From NCBI GenBank assembly GCA_030622545.1, contig JAUXGA010000005.1:99474-163473 (forward strand): a DNA stretch of 64,000 bases, written 5' to 3'. The translations under genes and the position numbers were made by a program. The notes under the pieces are model-generated. The model did no database searches, had not been told where the DNA came from, and was given only the letters and a program-made list of their open reading frames with translations. Below, piece after piece: positions 9,088 to 18,732 of the stretch (the first letter of the stretch is position 1; the number at the start of each line of letters is the position of its first letter). This stretch comes from a bacterium. GTDB lineage: Bacteria; Electryoneota; RPQS01; DYHQ01.

Positions 9088-9473
9088 ATCTGCGAAGCAT
9101 TACGACGTTCCGGGCATACGCGTTAGCGCCCGTTTTTCATTCGACGATAGACGCGTAAGGTCGGCGTCTGTGACCCGACCGCATACATTATTTCAGACGA
9201 GCAACCAACGGGCAAGACGGTTTTAACGGACAAGGCAGGCCTTGTCCCTACACTCATCCAAGTTGTGTGGTGAGATACGCGTCGTAGAGCCGGAATTCTT
9301 GAGGGTGATGTATGCAGAGCACGGACTGTGAGATTAATCATACAGTAAATCGAGAACCCATTCACCGTAACTTCAACAATAACAAAGGATTCATGGTGTG
9401 GCACCAATATTGATTTAGGTTAATGCAGAAATTGAATATGAATCGAAGCAAAACCTACCAATAGGAGCCAATC
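9088..9473. other. 386-bp intergenic stretch with REP-like hairpins
   Basis: No gene. Holds two palindromes: GGTCGG...CCGACC at 9159-9180 (inner GTC/GAC pairing) and the GGACA-family hairpin at 9228-9247. The rest shows no frame or promoter I would defend. It looks like a collecting place for small repeats. Confidence 0.55.
9228..9247. repeat. 20-bp perfect hairpin, GGACA family, copy 2
   Basis: Arms GGACAAGGC and GCCTTGTCC around AG, preceded by AAC and followed by CTAC. It has the same outer bases and loop as 2403-2422, but the inner arm bases differ in a way that keeps every pair. Confidence 0.7.
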
Positions 9474-9863
9474 ATGAAACGCTTTCAAACAATCGGCACG
9501 CTGCTCGTCCTTACGGGTTTGTTGATTGGATGCAGCAATAACCTGACAGGGCCGGACCAGACGATTTCATCAAGCCAAGGCGCAGCTCAGGTTGTTATGA
9601 AGGGTGAACCGAGGCGAAGCGTTATCTATGCATTTGGTTCTCCGAGTATTCTGTTGATGACGGGACACGTCGAAAATATCGGTGAAGCAGCAGCGTACTC
9701 TGTGCGCGTCAAATACACCCAAGGGTGCGTATTCGGCAACTGTGGTACGTCGCCGTTGACGGTCGAACCGGGAGAATCCGCATCATTCACCATGTACATT
9801 GATCTAAATTCATCCCCAGAGGGGACAAGAACCTATCATATCACTTGGTGTGATAATCCTTGA
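9474..9863 (+). CDS. small lipoprotein with FxLYD-like domain
   Basis: 129 residues. A lipoprotein signal peptide ends in the lipobox LLIGC (Cys at about residue 20), so the protein should be lipidated and membrane bound. The rest has a single beta-sandwich-like domain: VTGHVENIGEAAAYSVRVKY resembles the FxLYD pattern of a G-x-V-x-N strand, and a VEPGES turn follows. ATAGGAG precedes the ATG. Function unknown; it sits among other small exported proteins. Confidence 0.75.
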   Translation: MKRFQTIGTLLVLTGLLIGCSNNLTGPDQTISSSQGAAQVVMKGEPRRSVIYAFGSPSILLMTGHVENIGEAAAYSVRVKYTQGCVFGNCGTSPLTVEPGESASFTMYIDLNSSPEGTRTYHITWCDNP

Positions 9864-10003
9864 TAATTGGAAAACAGGGTATTAAATTGTGGTTCGCAGT
9901 CTGTCTATCGTTGTTTGCTGCAAGCTGCTAATGCCATAATTTAATATGCTTACGCAGGAAACCTTGGTCATTAGTCAGTAACCAAACAACGATTGGAGAC
10001 ATC

Positions 10004-10558
10004 ATGAAAACGAAATCTTACTTTACCCCAGTGCTGATCCTCTTGGCGTGCTTCACGTTTTTCGCCGGGGTTGTACCAGCACAAGCTGCGACGAAAGAAG
10101 AGCGGGTTCGATTTTCGAGACGAAATTTGGGCGGCCCGCGACTTGGTATCACAGTTATCGCCGGTGACAACGAACTATCGCGACGTCTGGATGCGGAGAA
10201 TATCGGCAAACAGATCAGTCAGTTTGGATGGCATTTTGAGCACCAGATCATTCCAGACGGCGGCGGACCGCAATTCGTGGTTCAGTTCACACCTCTCATT
10301 GGAGGTGTCGAATATGGCAAAGTCATTCCAGGGGCGACTCTGGCGATGGGTATTCGCTTTCCGAATGGCTACGAGTTTGGACTGGGACCCAACATTACAC
10401 TTACTAAGGGTGATGGCCCCCCAACAGCGCTGGTTGTTGGAGTCGGGAAGACGTTCAATTATGGCGGCGTAAGCATCCCGCTCAATCTCGTCTATACCAC
10501 AAATCCTGATGGCAACCGAGTGTCGTTCATCATCGGTTACGCGATTGCTCGCGATTAG
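10004..10558 (+). CDS. exported protein of unknown function
   Basis: 184 residues. The signal peptide runs to about residue 28 (PAQAA cleavage). The mature part is glycine and beta rich, with short alternating strands (GYEFGLGPNITLTKG, VSFIIGYAIARD at the end), in keeping with a small outer-membrane or periplasmic beta structure. No family recognised. It precedes the acyl-CoA ligase by 66 bp on the same strand. Confidence 0.7.
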   Translation: MKTKSYFTPVLILLACFTFFAGVVPAQAATKEERVRFSRRNLGGPRLGITVIAGDNELSRRLDAENIGKQISQFGWHFEHQIIPDGGGPQFVVQFTPLIGGVEYGKVIPGATLAMGIRFPNGYEFGLGPNITLTKGDGPPTALVVGVGKTFNYGGVSIPLNLVYTTNPDGNRVSFIIGYAIARD

Positions 10559-10624
10559 CATGATCGGTTATCGTTCATTGATGTCGACAGAACAGTCTTC
10601 CGAAACACCTAAGTGGTGAAAACC

Positions 10625-12418
10625 ATGTCAGCAGCTAATCTGTACAAAATGTTTGAAAGCGCCGCGTGTCGCTATCCGGATCATGCGGCGCTGAAGCACA
10701 AGAAGCACGGACAATTCGTTGAAATCCGTTACGACGAACTCCTGCAGTCGGTGAAAACCGCGGCGGATAATTTTATCAGACTTGGCTTCCGCCGGGGAGA
10801 TGTTGTTAGAATCTTCTCCTGCAATCGTCCGGAATGGGCGATCTGTGACCTTGCCGCGCTCAAGTTGGGAGCCATTGTCGTCCCCATTTATCCTTCCACG
10901 CCTGCTTCAATGTTGAAATACATCATCAGCGATTCGCAGATGAAACTCATCGTGGTGGAAAATCATGCGCTGGCAGAGCTCGTGGCAGGTGTTCAATCAC
11001 AAACGCCCACATTGAAGACCTGCATTGCCATCGAGAACAGCCTCGAGCCATCACCTGATACGCTGGATTTCTATTCGGAGCTTTGCCAGCCGTGTGATTC
11101 AATGGCGGAAAAACGCCCGGCATCTGAGCAGGATATTGCGACGATTGTTTACACTTCCGGGACGACCGGCAATCCGAGAGGAGTCGTGCTGACTCATGCC
11201 AATGTCGTTTCCAACGCTCAGGCCATCATATCCCGTTTTCGTGTGACGTCCGCCGACGTAGTTGTTTCCTACCTTCCTCTGTGTCATATGTTCGAACGCA
11301 CCTGCGGCTACTACGCGATTCTTTTCGGCGGCGGAACCATCGCTTATGCCGAGGCTCTCACCACAGTGGCCACCGATGTCGCCACCATCCGGCCTACGGT
11401 TTTAATCGCGGTGCCCCGAGTCATCGAGAGGGCTTTCGAGCAAGCGGTGATGGGTGTGCAGCGCAAATCGTTTCTCGGGCAATGGCTTGTCTCATCGGCG
11501 ATGCGATGTCTGAACACGCAGGCTAATCTGAATTATCAGAACAAACGTGTTCCGTATTCACTGCGAGCGAAGTGCGCAGTTCTGGACAAGTTCGTCGGTT
11601 CAACATTCCGACAATTGGCAGGTGGAAGGCTCAGACTTATCGCGTCGGGCGGAGCTCCGCTGGATAGGAAAATTGCCAAGGCTTTCCATATTTTGGGATT
11701 CAATATTGTGGAAGGCTACGGTTTGACCGAAACATCTCCCGTGGTGTGCTGCAATGCACCCCACAATAACACTCTTGCAACGGTCGGGAAGCCGGTCGAT
11801 GGAGTTCAGGTCCGCATTGGGGAGAATGATGAGATTCACGTGAAAGGCCCGAATGTGATGCGCGGCTATTTAAATGATGCTTCAGCCACAGCCAGTACGT
11901 TGGACAGCGAGGGCTGGCTGCATACGGGGGATCAGGGACGGTTTGATGAAAAAGGCAATCTTGTGATTACCGGACGGATTAAGGACCTCATCATCACATC
12001 CTATGGAAAAAACATTCCGGCGGCAGTTATTGAAGGAAAAATCACACGGAGTTCATATATATCACAAGTTGTTGTTTTCGGCGACAAAAGGAAGTATATT
12101 ACATCACTAATCGTTCCGGAGCGTGATGCCATCGAAACTTGGGCGCGCAAGCGAGGGATTGCAGTCAAAGGGAACTCGGCGCTTGTGCAACATGAAGAAA
12201 TTAGGAGACTTATCGCGCAGGAAATAGAGCGGGCGACACAGGACTGCGCACCTTTTGAAAAGATAAAAGCCTTTCAATTAATCGCTGAAGAATTCTCGGT
12301 TGATAACGGCCTGTTGACTCCAACATTGAAGGTGAGAAGAAATGCAATCGCTGAACAATATCATGATTTAATCGATTCCATGTACACGAAGGATGAAAAT
12401 GGCGCACACAGACAATGA
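10625..12418 (+). CDS. long-chain acyl-CoA synthetase (AMP-forming)
   Basis: About 597 residues of the adenylate-forming superfamily. The AMP-binding loop TIVYTSGTTGNPRGVVLTH lies near residue 180. GYGLTETSPV (A5), the LHTGDQG motif (A7) and GRIKDLI (A8) follow, with a C-terminal lysine-bearing domain. The enzyme activates a fatty acid with ATP and loads it on CoA at the inner face of the membrane. Start is uncertain: ATG 10625 is used, but GTG codons at 10613 and 10616 are in frame and no good ribosome binding site decides. Its 3' end overlaps the reductase gene by 20 bp, so the two are translationally coupled and may share a lipid substrate. Confidence 0.92.
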   Translation: MSAANLYKMFESAACRYPDHAALKHKKHGQFVEIRYDELLQSVKTAADNFIRLGFRRGDVVRIFSCNRPEWAICDLAALKLGAIVVPIYPSTPASMLKYIISDSQMKLIVVENHALAELVAGVQSQTPTLKTCIAIENSLEPSPDTLDFYSELCQPCDSMAEKRPASEQDIATIVYTSGTTGNPRGVVLTHANVVSNAQAIISRFRVTSADVVVSYLPLCHMFERTCGYYAILFGGGTIAYAEALTTVATDVATIRPTVLIAVPRVIERAFEQAVMGVQRKSFLGQWLVSSAMRCLNTQANLNYQNKRVPYSLRAKCAVLDKFVGSTFRQLAGGRLRLIASGGAPLDRKIAKAFHILGFNIVEGYGLTETSPVVCCNAPHNNTLATVGKPVDGVQVRIGENDEIHVKGPNVMRGYLNDASATASTLDSEGWLHTGDQGRFDEKGNLVITGRIKDLIITSYGKNIPAAVIEGKITRSSYISQVVVFGDKRKYITSLIVPERDAIETWARKRGIAVKGNSALVQHEEIRRLIAQEIERATQDCAPFEKIKAFQLIAEEFSVDNGLLTPTLKVRRNAIAEQYHDLIDSMYTKDENGAHRQ

Positions 12419-13496
12419 AGTTCTCCTGACCGGGGCAACGGGATACATCGGTCAAAATTTGTTAGGCACGTGGCTTGAGAAAACCGACCAACGAATCAAC
12501 TTGATTGTGCGAAGTCGTCACGGACTGCCTCCCGCATCACGGATTGAACAAAGCCTCCGTGATGCGTGCGGTTCTGATGCGTATGCGCGTTGGTCAGATC
12601 GGCTGCAGATTTTCAAAGGGGATGTATCACAAGAACGATTGGGATTGGATGCCCAATCGTATCAATCGCTAACCGGAAAAGTTTCAAAGATTATCCACTG
12701 CGCCGCCGCCGCTCGTTTTGACCTTAGCTTGGAAGATGCTCGAGAGACCAATGTCGGCGGTGTTAAAAACATGCTTGCGTTCGCCAGCGAATGTTCGAAT
12801 CTTCAGAAGCTGGATTATATCGGAACGGCGTACGTGGCTGGGGTGCGAAGTGGAACGGTTTCAGAAGATGAGCTAGACGTCGGGCAGGAGCACCGCAACA
12901 CCTATGAGCGAAGCAAATTCGAAGCCGAGTTGCTGGTGCGGCAATGGATGGCTAAGCTGCCGATTTCGGTGATTCGTCCTAGTGTCGTCATTTGTGATTC
13001 GAGGACAGGCAAGGCGTCGGATCATAACGGATTCTACCGCGCGCTTCGGATGTATCTTCTCGAAGATTTATCTTTGCTTCCCGGTGAACCGTCATCGCTG
13101 CTCGACCTTGTTCCGGTGGATTATGTGTGTGATGCGATTTTTCGAATCGCGCATCATCCGAACAGCGCGGGCGTGTGCTATAATCTGACAGCCGGGCCAG
13201 AACGCACGACAACACTCGGAGAGATTCAAGAATTAGCGAGCCATTACTCAGGTCGACCGAAATTCAAGATTGTTCCGCGCGATGAATACGCGGCGTTCCT
13301 TAAACATGCCGAGAAAAGTCTATCGGATGACGAACAAGCGGTATTCGAGGAATTGTCGTATTATGTCCCTTATCTATTCTGCGATTTGCTGTTCGACAAT
13401 TCGAATACAGTGAGGGACACCCAACTGCAAGCGCCGCCGATTCGAGATTATTTTCAATTATTCATAAAACGTATTCTATCCGATCACTCATCATGA
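12399..13496 (+). CDS. NAD(P)-dependent short-chain reductase, thioester/acyl-CoA reductase-like
   Basis: 365 residues of the extended SDR class. The Rossmann motif GATGYIGQN is near residue 15, and the catalytic YxxxK appears as YERSKFEAE near residue 170 with a threonine/serine upstream. The VRSR segment after the second strand favours NADP. Overall layout resembles the male-sterility/thioester-reductase branch that reduces acyl thioesters to aldehydes or alcohols. ATG 12399 has AGGA five bases upstream and lies inside the ligase gene. Coupling to an acyl-CoA synthetase fits reduction of the acyl-CoA product, which is inference. Confidence 0.8.
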   Translation: MAHTDNEVLLTGATGYIGQNLLGTWLEKTDQRINLIVRSRHGLPPASRIEQSLRDACGSDAYARWSDRLQIFKGDVSQERLGLDAQSYQSLTGKVSKIIHCAAAARFDLSLEDARETNVGGVKNMLAFASECSNLQKLDYIGTAYVAGVRSGTVSEDELDVGQEHRNTYERSKFEAELLVRQWMAKLPISVIRPSVVICDSRTGKASDHNGFYRALRMYLLEDLSLLPGEPSSLLDLVPVDYVCDAIFRIAHHPNSAGVCYNLTAGPERTTTLGEIQELASHYSGRPKFKIVPRDEYAAFLKHAEKSLSDDEQAVFEELSYYVPYLFCDLLFDNSNTVRDTQLQAPPIRDYFQLFIKRILSDHSS

Positions 13497-13505
13497 GGCA
13501 CACTT

Positions 13506-14855
13506 ATGGGTGCAGATATTTTAATCGTAGATGATGATCCGCAGATTTCTGCGACACTGACTGAGCAGCTAAAAGCCTTTGGATATAATCCTGAGCATGC
13601 CGGCGACGGTGCGACCGCTCTCCAGAAACTCAAGGCAAAAGATTATAGTCTTATTCTGCTGGACCTCATGCTTCCCGACACGAACGGCCTGCAGCTCTTG
13701 GAGAAATGGAAAGAGGAGGGCTTGGCGGCTCCGGTGATTGTTATCAGCGGAACGGCGACGATTCCCGATGCTGTCACCGCCATGAAGCAAGGCGCGGCTG
13801 ATTTTCTTGTCAAGCCGATTGATATGCAGATATTGGAAGCCGTCGTGCAGCGGACGCTGACATCGCACCTGCTGCGCACAGAGAATCTGCGGCTGCGACA
13901 ATTGACCGGCGGGAAAGCTGTGGAATTTCGCGGAGACAGCGCTCTTGTAAAAGCGTTGCTGCGCGACGCAAAAAAGATCGCGATTGGCGACCATCCGGTC
14001 TTGCTTGAAGGAGAAACCGGAACCGGCAAGCAAGTACTGGCGCACTACATTCACGCGCATTCCGATCTCGCTGATGAGCCGTTTGTAATCGTCAATTGCG
14101 CCGCCATTACCGAGACCTTGTTTGAATCAGAGCTATTCGGACACGAAAAGGGCGCGTTTACGGGAGCGATCAGCCGTAAGCCGGGCAAATTTGAATTGGT
14201 CGGCAGAGGAACACTCTTCCTTGACGAAATCGGTGAGCTGCCGGTTCGGTGTCAAGCGAAGCTGTTGACCGCCGTCGAAGATCGCCTGTACGAGAGAGTG
14301 GGCGGCGTTCGAACGTTGAGGTTTGACGGCCGACTGATTACCGCAACGAATCGAGACCTCGATGCGGAGATTAAAAAAGAACACTTTCGGAGCGATCTGT
14401 TCTACCGGCTCGGGATGTTCCGTCTTAAACTTCCACCGTTGCGTACTCGTCCGGAAGACGTGTCCGTTTACGTTTCGTGGGCAATGGAACAATGCGGACG
14501 TCGATACGGACGAGACTACCGGATGCCCGATGATGATACCATGGAGAAGCTCGCCCGCTATCCATGGCCGGGCAATGTCCGGGAACTTCTTCATCATGTG
14601 GAGCGTGCGGCGCTTCTAACGGATGATCCGGTTATTAAAAAATCATTATGGCTGTCTTTTCCTTCCTCTCACGGTGAGTCGAACGAAGCATCGGATGATG
14701 ATTTGCGAGCGGCTCTGAATTCATATAAGAAGAATCATATTTTGCGCGTCGTCTCAAGCTGTGGTGGAAACCAAACGGAAGCTTCACGACGTTTGGGAAT
14801 CGAGCGCACACACTTAAATCGTCTGCTGGCGGAATTCGAAGGACGGCGACGATGA
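13506..14855 (+). CDS. sigma-54-dependent response regulator, NtrC type
   Basis: 449 residues in three parts. The receiver domain (about 1-120) has DDD near residue 10, phospho-acceptor Asp in LLDLMLPD and Lys in FLVKPID. The AAA+ domain has Walker A GETGTGKQ, the sigma-54 contact loop GAFTGA, and Walker B LFLDEIGE. The C-terminal Fis-type helix-turn-helix is NQTEASRRLGIERTHLNRLL. It activates transcription from -24/-12 promoters when phosphorylated. The stop codon overlaps the start of the kinase gene by four bases (ATGA), so that kinase is its likely partner. Confidence 0.95.
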   Translation: MGADILIVDDDPQISATLTEQLKAFGYNPEHAGDGATALQKLKAKDYSLILLDLMLPDTNGLQLLEKWKEEGLAAPVIVISGTATIPDAVTAMKQGAADFLVKPIDMQILEAVVQRTLTSHLLRTENLRLRQLTGGKAVEFRGDSALVKALLRDAKKIAIGDHPVLLEGETGTGKQVLAHYIHAHSDLADEPFVIVNCAAITETLFESELFGHEKGAFTGAISRKPGKFELVGRGTLFLDEIGELPVRCQAKLLTAVEDRLYERVGGVRTLRFDGRLITATNRDLDAEIKKEHFRSDLFYRLGMFRLKLPPLRTRPEDVSVYVSWAMEQCGRRYGRDYRMPDDDTMEKLARYPWPGNVRELLHHVERAALLTDDPVIKKSLWLSFPSSHGESNEASDDDLRAALNSYKKNHILRVVSSCGGNQTEASRRLGIERTHLNRLLAEFEGRRR

Positions 14856-17308
14856 CACAACGTGTCAAACAGCTTCTGCTTGTCGGTCTCTGCATCCTTG
14901 CCGTTGTCGTCAGCATGATTAATATCATCCGGGTGCGGACGTTACCCGTTGATCTTGCGGAAAGCGACGGCAAGGTCATCGTTGAACGCGTTCACACGGG
15001 CGGTCCTCTGAAAGAATCGGCGATGCGGCAAGGGGACATTATCTACCGTATTAATGGCAGCGAGCTGCATTCGCTCGCTGAGGCTCGATGGGTATTGGAT
15101 CACATTCGACCCTATGAAACACTGAGGTTTATGTGCCTGCGGGGTGATTCGATTTTTACAGCCGCTTTGGTGAGCGATCGCCCGGTGTCTTTCGGTCATG
15201 GTATCTTGGTTGCTGTCGTAGGTTTGCTTTTTCTGGCGCTGGGGTTGTCTGTCTGGTGGCCGGTTATCGGAGATTCACTCGTCGCTGCATTTTTGCGTTT
15301 GAATATCATCACCGGGTTAGCCATCCTTCTTGAATCTCTCACCAATGCGTTCGAACCGGCGCTCCTTCATCATGCTTATTCTCTCGCGTGGATGGCCTGT
15401 TATTGTCTGATTCCGGGAGCTCTTCTTGATTTCATATTGCGATTCTCGAGGAGACAGTATCCGCGATTCAAATGGCACACGCTCATTCTGTACATTCCGC
15501 CTTTTCTGCTACTTATCACTCTCAGCATCGTATTCATCTCAGCTTCCGTAACACAAAACCCGATTCTCATTTCTCTTTTTGATTTAGGCATGCGCACGGT
15601 TTTAGGTCTGCTGATGCTTACCTATTTTGTGATAACCTTCTTGGTTCTAACCTATGCTTGGCGCCGATCCTCCCGCCCCGAGGAAAGGAATTGCAACCGA
15701 TGGCTTCTGCTGTGCACATTCGCCGGCGTCGCTCCGTTTATTTTGCTTCACAAACTTCCGACACTCTGGGGAGGATTGTCACTGGTTTCACTCGACCAAG
15801 CCCTGATTTTTCTCCCCGTCGCTCCTATCGGCTGGGGGATGGCGGTCGCATCGTTCCGATTGCTTAGAATTGAGTGGACGCTATCGAGAACGATTGTTTA
15901 TGTTGTGTCCGCCGGGATTGTCTTGTATGCCATGATTATTCTGCTCAGCTTTGGCGCGGGTGAATATAAAGCCTACAATGCGGGAGCAGTTGCCGCGCTA
16001 ATCGTGGTCGCAGCGTTTATCGCCTATTTAGCGGGGCTCTCTCTTGCTAAAGGAATCCGGAGTGCCGTGGATCGGGTTTACTATGGAGATTGGTACAACT
16101 TCCGCGACGCCGTTCAGAATCTTTCACACAAACTCTCCGGTTCAATGCTGGAACAGGATATCGTTTCGATTTTGACGGAACAATTCCCGGATCTGCTACG
16201 CATCGAGAAAGCAATTCTGCTGATTCGCGGTGACGATGGCACATGGATTCCACCGCCTCAACGAAATGTGCCATTGGTTGCGGAATTTACAAACGCACTG
16301 ACGCGTCTCGAAGAGCTGATTGCAAACTCTGGAGATGGGACGCGCGCCGTATCCGTACCACGTCATCACCCATTAGCTGTCTGGGGAGTTACGGCCGTGT
16401 TGCCGCTTGAGCATGCGGGTCGCATCATGGGTTGTCTTCTTCTTGGCCGGAAAGAGTCTCAATCGCCCTATAGTGTGCGGGATTTTCAGCTTCTGGACGC
16501 GCTCTCGTCTTTTTCCGGAATGGCGCTTGCGAATCTCGAACTGCATAACGAATTGATTGCGCGTGAGTGTCGAGCTGTCGCGGCAGATTTAGCCGGGGGA
16601 ATTGCGCATGAAATAAATAATGCTCTGTATCCGCTCAAAGGGCAAGCGCAGCTCATGGCGCGTAGCATCGAACAAGAATCCGCGCATAAGCCCGAAGAGA
16701 AATTTGCGAATGTCGCACATATCATCGTCGAAATGTCGGACAAAATTCAGCGTATCGCAGACAACTTGAATCGTCTATCTGAACCGGTTCGTCCCAATAA
16801 AACTCGCGTGAATCTGAACGACATCGCGGAAAACGCTATTCAAATCCTTTCCGAAACAGCCGGACGCATCAAGCGTTTCCAGAGCGATAATCCCGATGCG
16901 CCGTTCCAACTTAAGCAAAATTTTAGTGCGGACATTCCTTCCATTGAAGCGGACTCGGGACAAATCAATCAGGTGTTTATCAATCTTATTCTCAACGCGG
17001 CGGATGCGATGGAAACGTTTGATCACGGCGTATTGACTGTGGGAACAACCTTGAGTGCAGACAAAGATTTCGTGATTGGCTATGTTGAGGATACCGGCGT
17101 TGGCATCCGAAAAGAACATCTTGCGAAAATATTCCAGCCGTATTTCACGACCAAACCCAAAGGGAAAGGCACGGGTTTCGGCTTGGCTATTGTCCGTTCC
17201 ATTATTAGAACCCATGGCGGCAAAGCGATGATTACATCCAAAGAAGGCCACGGCACACGCGTGGAATTCACTCTTCCCATTTCTACTCCCTCTTCTCCCT
17301 CTGTTTAA
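14852..17308 (+). CDS. membrane sensor histidine kinase with PDZ and GAF domains
   Basis: 818 residues. One membrane helix (8-26) is followed by a PDZ domain (about 38-112, with VHTGGPLKESAMRQGDII). About eight membrane helices follow (118-400), then a GAF-like domain, a HisKA domain with phospho-acceptor His in IAHEINNALYP, and an HATPase domain with N box FINLILNAADAM, G1 DTGVGI and G2 GTGFGLAIV. A PDZ ahead of a multi-helix sensor suggests reading of peptide ends or membrane-protein stress outside the cytoplasm, which is inference. Overlaps the response regulator by four bases. A strong terminator lies downstream at 17454. Confidence 0.93.
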   Translation: MTQRVKQLLLVGLCILAVVVSMINIIRVRTLPVDLAESDGKVIVERVHTGGPLKESAMRQGDIIYRINGSELHSLAEARWVLDHIRPYETLRFMCLRGDSIFTAALVSDRPVSFGHGILVAVVGLLFLALGLSVWWPVIGDSLVAAFLRLNIITGLAILLESLTNAFEPALLHHAYSLAWMACYCLIPGALLDFILRFSRRQYPRFKWHTLILYIPPFLLLITLSIVFISASVTQNPILISLFDLGMRTVLGLLMLTYFVITFLVLTYAWRRSSRPEERNCNRWLLLCTFAGVAPFILLHKLPTLWGGLSLVSLDQALIFLPVAPIGWGMAVASFRLLRIEWTLSRTIVYVVSAGIVLYAMIILLSFGAGEYKAYNAGAVAALIVVAAFIAYLAGLSLAKGIRSAVDRVYYGDWYNFRDAVQNLSHKLSGSMLEQDIVSILTEQFPDLLRIEKAILLIRGDDGTWIPPPQRNVPLVAEFTNALTRLEELIANSGDGTRAVSVPRHHPLAVWGVTAVLPLEHAGRIMGCLLLGRKESQSPYSVRDFQLLDALSSFSGMALANLELHNELIARECRAVAADLAGGIAHEINNALYPLKGQAQLMARSIEQESAHKPEEKFANVAHIIVEMSDKIQRIADNLNRLSEPVRPNKTRVNLNDIAENAIQILSETAGRIKRFQSDNPDAPFQLKQNFSADIPSIEADSGQINQVFINLILNAADAMETFDHGVLTVGTTLSADKDFVIGYVEDTGVGIRKEHLAKIFQPYFTTKPKGKGTGFGLAIVRSIIRTHGGKAMITSKEGHGTRVEFTLPISTPSSPSV

Positions 17309-17376
17309 TCTCTCTCCCTTTTCCCTCTTTTATTGTGTTTCTCGAAACAACGTCTGCTTGATTCTTAAATAGAGAC

Positions 17377-17444
17377 GACAGGCAGGAGCCAGCCGCTAGG
17401 GTTGTTTTTCATATCCCCGACCTATGGGCTGGCTCCTGCCTGTC
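17377..17444. repeat. 68-bp hairpin element, GCCAGCC family, copy 1
   Basis: Perfect 18-bp arms: GACAGGCAGGAGCCAGCC (17377-17394) and its complement at 17427-17444, with a partly paired 32-base centre that starts GCTAGG and ends CCTATG. A second copy with the same outer design is at 60668-60738. It sits between the kinase stop and the terminator. Confidence 0.8.
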
Positions 17445-17453
17445 CACCAACAG

Positions 17454-17499
17454 TGTATGCTCGAACATACAGGTGTATGTTTTGAGCATACACTTTTTT
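17454..17499 (+). terminator. intrinsic terminator of the kinase operon
   Basis: TGTATGCTC (17454-17462) pairs with GAGCATACA (17484-17492), and inside it AACATACA pairs with TGTATGTT around a GG loop: 17 base pairs in total, then CTTTTTTA. With the 68-bp hairpin next to it this fills the 312-bp gap before the next gene. Confidence 0.88.
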
Positions 17500-17620
17500 A
17501 TGTCCGAATCCTCCATTAAGTACTGTATGTGTTGAAGTTGAACCCTTGGCATGGGGATTGTTTTATATAGAGTCAGAATGCGGTCTGTAAGCAAGCAAGA
17601 AATCAACTGAGGAGATTGTC

Positions 17621-18690
17621 GTGAAAAAGTATTTATCCTGTACCTATTCGAATCAAGAAAAAGAGAAGAAACACTTCTTGCGCTACGTCATCAGTTTGCT
17701 CTTGATCAGTCTGATGGTTGCCGGTTGTGAAATGGATATGGATTTTGGTGATGGAATCTTAGGAGGAGGCGGGGGCTATGGCGGTGGGGGGGGTCGGGCG
17801 GAAGTAACCTTAATTTCTGCAGCGTAGCATTCCCAGACACTAATAACGGTTGGGTGGTGGGAGGGTATGGAAAGATTCTACACACGACAGATAGCGGCAA
17901 TACTTGGTTTTTTCAGAACAGAACGACGACCAGTGGACTCCGTGGCGTAGCTTTCGTGGATGCGAATAATGGTTGGGCTGTGGGGTATTCTGGGAGAATC
18001 GTGCACACCACGGACGGCGGCAGTAATTGGACATCCCAGACCAGTTACACGAGCGATATGTGCTTCTGTAGCGTGGCTTTGACGAGCACTAACACCGCTT
18101 GGGCTGTAGGTTCGATCCAAAACAAATACAGAGGGCTCGTCATGCAGACTAGAGATGGCGGCACTAATTGGGATTCGCAGAGCAGCAGAACGGCCCATGG
18201 ACTTGTTGATGTGACTTTCTCAGATGCGAACACTGGCTGGGCTGTAGGGTGGTATGGAACTATTACACATACCACAGATGGAGGAAATACTTGGACATCT
18301 CAGATCAGCGGGACAGGTAAAGACCTTTGTGGTGTGGCTTTCGCAGATGCATACAACGGTTGGGCCGTGGGGGAAGACGGAATGATTTTGAGCACAAGGA
18401 ACTCCGGCAACAGTTGGAATTCTCAAGTTAGTGGAACGACCTCCAAACTCTATGACGTGGCGTTTACGGATAGAGCTAATGGCTGGGCAGTGGGATACGG
18501 GGGAGTGATTCTACACACGACGGATAGTGGAAATACTTGGATTTCACAGAATAGTGGCGCGACCAGCGAACTTCGTGGTGTTGCTTTCCCAGATGCGAAT
18601 AATGGCTGGGCTGTGGGGCAAAGAAAAATTTTGCACACTACTAATGATGGTAGTAGCTGGCATTCCCAGACCGAAGGGATAATCGAATGA
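17621..18690 (+). pseudogene. YCF48/BNR-repeat lipoprotein, split by a frameshift at a G8 run
   Basis: The first frame (GTG 17621, GGAG upstream) encodes a lipoprotein signal with lipobox VAGC and a glycine-rich linker, then stops at 17825-17827. A second frame carries seven repeats of the type VAF.DANNGWAVG...ILHTTDGGNTW (YCF48/Asp-box propeller) to 18690. The first repeat already begins at about 17797 in the second frame, with no stop between. The frames meet at eight G (17786-17793); one added G would give a single 356-residue secreted propeller. Either the gene is switched by slippage, or it is a fresh mutation or base-calling error. YCF48-like propellers otherwise act in complex assembly; the role here is unknown. 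Confidence 0.8.
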
Positions 18691-18732
18691 CTCCGCTACC
18701 GTAATTCCTCAAAGTATTCCTAGGAGATTGTC

